In this document: positions 57,290 to 64,000 of the stretch, in pieces
Layout: every line of letters begins with the position of its first letter
How positions within the stretch are numbered: position 1 is the stretch's first letter
Source: Linanthus parryae
Lineage: Eukaryota; Streptophyta; Magnoliopsida; Ericales; Polemoniaceae
Assembly (NCBI GenBank): GCA_023055425.1
Contig: JALGPY010000010.1
Span: forward strand, 48,231,863 to 48,295,862
Direction: 5' to 3'
DNA length: 64,000 bases
Notes under the pieces: generated by a model
Databases searched by the model: none
Told to the model about the DNA's origin: nothing
What the model saw: only the letters and a program-made list of their open reading frames with translations
Translations under genes and position numbers: made by a program

Positions 57290-57678
57290 AACCTAGCCGG
57301 CTACTGATCTTCAAGAAAGCCCTTGAGAATAGAATCTTGAGCTGCCAATTTTCTGGAGTCTTGAGCCCACTCATCCAAACACTACTTGTGATTCTTGTGT
57401 GCCTCGCTCGCCTTGGTATATTGCTAGAACGCCTTTTCAATTGCTTCCTTCTGAGCATGAAGTTTAGCACTTTCCAGATTATACTTCATAAAGCCAAACT
57501 TGAGTTTCACAAAATTGTTAATCTTCATCAACCTTTTTATATGGAAACCAAGATCCAGCTTATTCTTCGAGACCTGTTGGATGCCATGAGCGCTTGTCAA
57601 GAAGCACTGAGCATTTGAAAGAGAAGTGCTTTCCGGAGTTGTTCTGTTTATTCTATCCAATAAGTCTGTCATCTCCAC
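57290..57678 (-). pseudogene. Possible antisense ORF of the Tat-type element
   Basis: The minus strand carries MEMTDLLDRINRT to about KYNLESAKLHAQKEAIEKAF (57427-57678) and, past a stop in the same frame, QYTKASEAHKNHK and DEWAQDSRKLAAQDSILKGF. It is charged and helical in composition, like a coiled coil. Antisense ORFs in the 3' part are known in Tat elements, which is the reason I list it, but I see no specific match. The overlapping plus-strand frame at 57190-57618 looks like its shadow. Confidence 0.3.
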
Positions 57679-57717
57679 GAAAAGATCTCATCTTTCCTTG
57701 GGGGCTATTTCCAAGTG

Positions 57718-60677
57718 TGATACCTCGTATATTCGCTAAGGGTAAATTAGTAGATTGGGAAGTGAATTGGGTGAAATACGAGTTAGTTTATAAAAATTAG
57801 TGTCGTGAAAATTATCGTGTTTATAATTGAAAAGTTTGTTTGAAAGTATAGGTAAAAATGTTAGAAAGAATGTGTGAAAATTTATAAGTTAGCATTTCTT
57901 TACTTTATTAGCATCCGCGTGTTCAACCACCGCGACGTGTCTTGCACCCGTTACACCCAATCTTATCATTTTGGTGCACCCATAGAACCTTAGTCTTTCA
58001 CCCATCTTCTTGAGGAAGCTTTTCTTTCTAGATTTTTCCTCCACCGTCCTTGTCACTCTCACTTTCACCATCACCAACACCTCACTCTACATGTGAGCAC
58101 ATGAAAAATTAGTTTAATATAATCATCCCTTCTTTTTTTTCTTCACCAGCAGACCTCACCCCCTCCATCACCCCTCCCTTCTTCGGCAACTCAACCCAAC
58201 ATCACCTCCACCTTCAATTTAATCTCCTAACTCCCTCTCTTCTCCTTCCCCATCCCTCTGACTTCTCTTATTTGTTCACGGGGACCGACTGAAGGAAACG
58301 GAGAAGAAGTAGCAGCAGCGGTGGTTATCGCCACTTTCCCGTCGGGAAACCACCGCCGAGAAAAATGGAGCCCACCCTCTGTTTGCCTCTGTTTTTGTTC
58401 AAGCCTTCCTCTCTCTCTTGTCTTCGAACCCAGAAGCAGAGGAGGCCAGCAGCAGCAACAGCAGCGAGGTGGGGCAGGAGCAGTGGCCGGAGTTCCCACC
58501 GGCGTTGTTTCTCCATTTTTTCCGGCAAGCATCTCAGCGAGCTTCACCCAGAGTCACCCACGCTGTTCTTACCCTCCCATCCGCCTCTTGGAGGTTCGAC
58601 CAAGAGCTCATAGCCCTCAATCGCAGACCAGAACCACCAGGAGACCACCGTCGGCCATCTCCTCCGTGAACCCGGCGGGAATCGCAACCCAACCCAAATA
58701 TTAACCGTTTCTCGAAGTTCTTGAGTCGGGTATGCTCTAAATCTCGTTGTGAGTTAATTTAAACAATCAAAATCATGTCTTGCTGCTTCGATTCAAGTCT
58801 AGATTGATCGATTTGAGAATGCATGTTTAGCGGGTTAAAGTGTCTTTTACACAAACCTGTTACAGTGTATAGTGGGGGTAGCTAATTGTAGATAAGGGAA
58901 TCTTGTGGGTAGTTGACACCTTTTATTGATTATGTTTGTGCATGGCTGGGGGTCCTAGCTGTCTTTAAGCATTACTAAGCGGGTTTTACATGTCGTTTAT
59001 CTAAAAGTATACTTTTCGCGAAAAATAAAAATGTTATTTTTGAATCAAAAGTATTTTCTAAAACTACTAGTTTTCGTACTTTTCATGAAAAAGTGATTTG
59101 GGTGTCGAAATGTTCTCGAAAAAGTTGATTTAAAAATTAAACTGGTTATGTTTTATTGGGAACTAAATAAATATTGTGTTTAATCACGCAACTCTCATTT
59201 CAGTTTTGCTCAAGCATTTGTAGAATGGTACTAGCTACGCTATAAACGTCGTTTCATATTGTAGAATATTTAGAAGTCGTTTTCTCAATGAAATCAATAT
59301 TTTACCTATCGAAATTAATCATACTTTAGAAATATTTGTATTATTTAATTTTAGAAAACATGAGTTAACATTTGATCACTCTTTCTTCACCAAAATTTAC
59401 AAGTTCTTCATACTAAAAAGATTTTTCTAAACAAATAATCACTTTTGGACATAATAAATAAATCGGATAGTTGTTTTAAAATAAACGAGTTACAAGAGTT
59501 TATAAATAACTTTCCTACTTAATATTTTATAGTATCCTTTATAAAGCTTGAGTATAGCTGGGAATAGCGTTGCCTATGGGAGAAACGGGTTACTTTAAAA
59601 GTCAAGTAGTACTCTCGTTAGAATTCATCGTGTATATTCGAATAGTTAGACTTGTGTTGATTTAGGAGATATAATTTGTAGGTGACGAATTTGTTGGCGC
59701 GGACTTCATAGGAACTCTTGCGTGATAGGAGCAAACGGATCAAAGTGAGCATACATGTCAAACGTTGCGTGCCTAGTTTCTTTCGTGTCCAAACATGATT
59801 TTTATTATTTGTCTCAAAATGTGCTTCATGAAATGCCTGTTTTATTTGAGATTTGACTATGTTTCAAAATAGTCGATGCAATGTCATACGAGAACCATAA
59901 ATCGAAAATAACGCATAATATGTAAAGAGAAAAGAATTGTGCGGGGATCATTACAATATTGATAGATTGGTCGTGTTGACTGCCGTCACACGACCCGTAT
60001 TAGTTTAACCCGGTTGCAAACTGCCGGGTCGCTCCATGTACTAACCTCTCTGGCCGCAAGAAGTCTCAGGGGGTGCCGGCATTTAAGGTCATGGCTGCTA
60101 GTGAAAGGATAGCTTTTCCTCGTAACAACAAGTTTATTATGAGGTAGTTGAGGAAATTATATTTACTTATGAAAAAGGAATAGATAGTTTGGAAGCAATA
60201 CTCCCTGTTTGACAATCAAAGGAAGTCTGAAATGCAAAGTAAAGAAAGAGAATGTTGTATGCGATGCAAGTAATCACACTTGATTTCTTAAAATTACATT
60301 TTTAGCTATGATCCCTTATCCTCTTATGAATGTTTTACGCTTCCTCATCTATTTAAAAGTTTGGGTGTTGCTCACTCAGTATTTCAATGCTGATTTTCGA
60401 AACTGCGGTTCATGTTTCCTTGCCACCGCAGGTATAGAGACTGGAGGCTATGGGGAAGCTGGGTACGAGACTCACGTAAAGTAATGACATAATGAGCAGC
60501 TAGTCTAGTGATAACGTAGTAGTTTGTAATTACCCGTATAAGACTTAAAGACGTTTTTTTTAATAGTATTGTAAAGTATGGATGTTTGAGCTTATGATCT
60601 CCATCGACTCTTTTAGCATCACCCTCCTAGGTTTTCCGGCCCGGAACGGAAAGCTTGGGGATTTACGGGGTGTTTCA
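57718..60677 (+). mobile_element. 5' LTR of Gypsy-I
   Basis: It starts TGATACCTCGTATATTCGC (or two bases earlier at TGTGATACC) and ends ACGGGGTGTTTCA, about 2960 bp. The CT-rich, then GC-rich stretch at 58140-58730 could be leader; its overlapping ORFs on both strands are compositional. AGGGGGTGCCGGCATTTAAG at 60067 is the counterpart of a motif in the Gypsy-D and LTR-E LTRs. The right end of the element is outside the window, so its target duplication cannot be checked. Confidence 0.75.
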
Positions 60678-60679
60678 GG

Positions 60680-60691
60680 TGGTATCAGAGC
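60680..60691 (+). promoter_or_regulatory. Primer binding site of Gypsy-I
   Basis: TGGTATCAGAGC, two bases after the LTR end, for initiator Met tRNA. Confidence 0.9.
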
Positions 60692-61207
60692 AGGCAATCC
60701 TCATATGGATTTAAAACCTGAAGGGATATTTAAAATGAACATAGGTCAAGATAATTAAAAATTTGAAAAGCCGATTGGGTAATGGGTAGCCTAAGTATCA
60801 GTATTGATTTTTCCCCGCCCACCCTCGTCCTGCCTTGGGACATGTTATGTACTGCGCAGTATGATATGTTTGAATTATCTAAATCGATTTGAGATGTGTT
60901 CTATTAGTTGTTCTTAATAATACTTCCTTGTTGGAGGAAAGATATGGAAAATAGATTTTGATTGGCACTTGATGTACTACAGTATTTGTAGAAATGAGTT
61001 ATACTTGTGAGAATAAGATAAATGTGATGTGTGAAATTTTCAACATGATGCATGTTATGCTGCTTTGTATGATAATTTTGCAGTATATGCTTATAGTTGT
61101 GAGATATAAGATGATTTGATCGGAATTCTGAAACCATGAAATCGTAATCAAGGATACCATAAGATATGACTAATAGACCAATATGATACCACTATAGGAA
61201 AGCTTAA
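60692..61207 (+). other. Gypsy-I leader, no gene
   Basis: About 500 bases between PBS and gag, the normal place of the packaging leader. AT-rich, without a convincing frame. The minus ORF at 60904-61137 has no recognisable product. Confidence 0.5.
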
Positions 61208-62370
61208 ATGGCAGAGAACACCAACGCGGAACAAGTCCTCGCGCAAATGGCCCGGATGATGAACAACGGAGGTCAAGCAGGACCTAGTTGGGCTAAGAAA
61301 GTGGCGGAAATGAAGCCTATGGAATTTACAGGGAAGGAGGACTCTATTGAATTGGAGGATTGGATCAGGGAGATGGACAAGATCCTTGAGGTGGTAGAAT
61401 GCCCTGACGAACGGAAAGTCAATTGTGCGGCCTTTTATCTGAAAAGTGAGGCAAAACTCTGGAGGAGAAATGCACGAGAGACTCTGTTAGCTAGACCCAA
61501 TTTCAACTGGGAAGCTCTTCAAGCCTCTCTCAGAGCTCGCGTCGACCCACACCATGTGAAGAAAAGCAAAGAGCAGGATTTCCATAACTTACAGCAAGGA
61601 AATGACTCTGTAACCACGTACTTCCGAAAATTTACTGAATTGACGCGATTTGTTGGAAATATGGTGCCCGATGAAGACTCCAAAGTTTCTAGATTCATCA
61701 TTTGACTGAATGAAAGGCTACAGGAGTCTCTACTGAGCAGAACTTACTCGACTCTCCACGAAGCTTACGACAGAGCTACTGACATCTGGCGAGTCCGTGT
61801 CTCCCAAGATGAAAAATGCAAGAAACGCAAGCTCGGGAGGCAAGAGGAAGCAATAAAAAATTCACAATGGGAAATCAGAGGTTCAAGCCTAACAATGGAG
61901 GTGGTAACCAAGGACAGTATCGAGGCAACCAGCAGAACCTGGGAACTCAGCAAATTCGCCGCTATTTCTGCAAGAAAAGCCCACGGAACCACCCTGGAAC
62001 AGATTGTGAAGGAAACGTAGTAACTTGAAACAACTATGGCAAGAGGGGACACCGAGCCTACGAATGTCGATCATAACCGGTCGGAAACCAGAAAGTAAAC
62101 CAAGGTGGAAACTTTGGAAGGCCACAATAGAACAACTACCAGGGAAATCACCCGCAGAATGGGAACAATTTTGGGCGTAACCAGCAATTCGGGAATCAGC
62201 AGAATGTGACCTGCAACAACCAGAACAATGGAGGAAATCGTTATGGAAGGAAGAAAAATTACAACCCATGATAGAACGGAGCTCAACCGAGGACTGGGAA
62301 CAACAATGATGGATACAGGCTGAATGTCAACAACGAAGCTGGTGCAGCAGGAAGAGCGGGAGCTCGGAAT
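61208..62370 (+). pseudogene. Gypsy-I gag, broken
   Basis: Starts MAENTNAEQVLAQMARMM. The capsid domain has MKPMEFTGKEDSIELEDWIR and KVNCAAFYLKSEAKLWRRNA, then FRKFTELTRFVGNMVPDED, as in chromovirus gag. A TGA at 61703 stops the first frame. The sequence then continues LNERLQESLL and, after a shift near 61816, an Asn/Gln/Gly-rich linker. The zinc knuckle is damaged: RYFCKKSPRNHPGTDC and NNYGKRGHRAYEC lack ligands. Further stops up to 62270. Confidence 0.85.
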
Positions 62371-63965
62371 GGAAATGTGGGAAGGATCGCGGTGCTGACA
62401 AGGACTGAAGCAAAAGCTTCTCATGGAGTTGTCACTGGTACATTCCTTGTCCTTGAGCAACCAGCTTTTGTATTGTTTGATTCAGGTGCATCCTATTCCT
62501 TTATATTGTCTTCATTTGTTAAGAAATTGGGCTTGCTTAAGTCATCTAGCATATCCATTCCTGTAGCGACCCCTACTGGCCATATAACTCTTTGTGATAT
62601 TGTGTTCGAAGGAGTAGAGCTAAAAATGCTGACCAGTACTTTACCCGCCAACCTAATCCAGTTTGACCTAGGGGGATAGATGTGATCCTTGGTATGGACT
62701 GGCTTGGGAATTACCGGGTAGTTATTGACTGCCATGATCAAATGGTTCGATTTAAGGGACCCAAAGGAGAAAGGATCACTTATTGTGGTGTCACTGCAGA
62801 ACCTCGCATCAGACTAGTGTCAGCATTGACCATAGTCAACCAAGTGAAGAAGGTAAACTTGGCCTACGTGTGCTATGTATAAGACGTATCTAAGAAGGAA
62901 GCTGTGTTGGAAGAGATACCAGTGGTGAAAGAGTTCCATGATGTGTTCCCAGATGAGATACCCGAAATGCCACCTCAAAGGGAAGTGGAGTTTGATATAG
63001 ACTTAACACCGGGAACCGCCCCTATCTCAAAGGCTCCGTATCGAATGGCACCCGCAGAATTGAAAGAATTAAAGGAATAGTTGAAGGAACTTCTGCAGAA
63101 GGGCTACATACGACCAAATGTATCACCTTGGGGAGCGCCAGTGTTGTTCGTAAACAAGAAAGACGGGAGTTTAAGGCTATGCATTGACTACCGGGAGTTG
63201 AACAGTGCAACCATCAAAAACAAATACCCTCTACGCCGGATTGACGACTAGTTCGATCAGCTGCAAGGGGCTAGCGTCTTCTCGAAGATCGACCTGAGGT
63301 CCAGATATCATCAACTTCGCGTGGCCGAGAGGGATATTCCAAAGAAGGCTTTTAGCACAAGGTATGGCCATTACGAATTCACAGTGATGCCATTTGGTTT
63401 AACCAACGCCCCTGTTATCTTCATGGATTTGATGAACCGAGTGATGAATCCATTCCTGGATCGGTTCGTAGTTGTCTTTATTGATGACATCCTGGTGTAC
63501 TCGAAGAGCGAAGAGGATCATGAGGAACATCTCTGAGAAGTATTGCAGACTTTGAGGCAGGATTGATTGTATGCTAAGTTGTCGAAATATGAATTTAGGT
63601 TGGAATATGTGCCATTTCTAGGCCACATCATCTCCAAGGAAGGAATAGCTGTGGACCCAGCGAAGATCTCAGCAGTTAAATATTGGCCTACACCGAAGAA
63701 CGTGTCAGAAACCAGGAGTTTCCTTGGCTTAGCAGGATACTACAGACGGTTTGTGAAGGATTTCTCCAAGATTTCCAGACCACTGACTACCCTGACGAAG
63801 AAGGCAGAGAAGTATCACTGGGACGATAGTTGTGAAGAAGCGTTCCAAGCTCTGAAGGAGAAGTTGACTACAGCACGAGTCTTAGACTTACGAAATGACT
63901 CTAGTGAGTTCGAAGTATACAGCGATGTATCGAAAAAGGGCCTAGGATGTGTGCTTAGGCAATAA
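62371..63965 (+). pseudogene. Gypsy-I pol: protease, RT, RNase H, cut by window edge
   Basis: Protease: FVLFDSGASYSFI near 62470, with DSG intact. A one-base shift near 62680 precedes [39 protein letters not shown] (63100), [20 protein letters not shown], then [20 protein letters not shown] and the catalytic [11 protein letters not shown] near 63480. RNase H starts [20 protein letters not shown] and [17 protein letters not shown], then TAA. In-frame stops lie near 62881, 63080, 63250, 63536, 63564 and 63965, so it cannot work. The integrase lies beyond 64000. The order and motifs are those of a Tekay-like chromovirus. Confidence 0.9.
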
Positions 63966-64000
63966 AAAAGAGTGATTTCCTAAGCCTCAAGGCATCTAAA

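Noticed and set aside
58227..58704. Several overlapping long ORFs on both strands
   Set aside because: They occur in a GC-rich part of the Gypsy-I LTR, on both strands at once, with low-complexity Ala/Ser/Gln runs. Composition, not coding.

Overview
The window is plant nuclear DNA from an angiosperm, probably a eudicot. It is AT-rich, packed with plant-type LTR retrotransposons, MITEs, a LINE and a probable Helitron, and holds only one clear host gene. I see no bacterial operons, rRNA, tRNA or CRISPR. Nearly every coding stretch is a retrotransposon gene with stops and frameshifts, so most gene entries are pseudogenes. The species cannot be named from the sequence alone.

Layout, with my working names. 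Positions 1-2336 are the end of an Angela-type Ty1/copia element (pol tail plus a 1.5 kb 3' LTR). Positions 2337-4979 hold two Tourist-like MITEs, one of which splits a short host-like reading frame. Positions 4980-31231 are Sire-A, a minus-strand Sirevirus-like copia element with two LTRs, gag, pol and a third ORF. It has been opened by three insertions. Gypsy-D (6647-17418, target duplication TATTA) lies in its pre-LTR region. A 4.0 kb solo LTR, LTR-E (6730-10721, duplication TCATG), lies inside Gypsy-D's own 5' LTR. A LINE (21881-26676) lies in Sire-A pol.

Positions 31678-32968 hold the host gene, an NF-YB-type CCAAT-box factor on the minus strand with one intron, a TATA box and two apparent frameshifts. 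Positions 33401-38392 are a probable Helitron carrying four in-frame exon-like pieces of an unidentified gene. A foldback MITE follows at 38873-39090.

Positions 39512 to about 53110 form one nested pile. Gypsy-F, a minus-strand chromovirus with a chromodomain-like C-terminal tail, was hit by an Angela-type LTR in reverse orientation (duplication GAAAT at 39794 and 49900). That LTR was then split by Sire-B (about 39915-48830), a plus-strand relative of Sire-A with gag, pol and the same third ORF. A third Sirevirus fragment, Sire-C (50306 to about 51520), sits elsewhere in Gypsy-F integrase. The right end holds a Tat-type gag element with a hairpin minisatellite (about 53820-57715) and Gypsy-I (57718 to the window edge) with LTR, PBS, gag, protease, RT and RNase H.

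The most unusual signal is a palindrome, consensus CTCAAGGCCTTGAG, scattered through the LTR, coding and non-coding parts of Sire-B. In Sire-A the matching palindrome is CAAAGCTTTG. It occurs in more than one reading frame, and the two base changes between the subfamilies preserve the symmetry, which points to selection on DNA or RNA rather than protein. The shared third ORF, with a host-like leader and telo-box in both copies, is the second most interesting feature.
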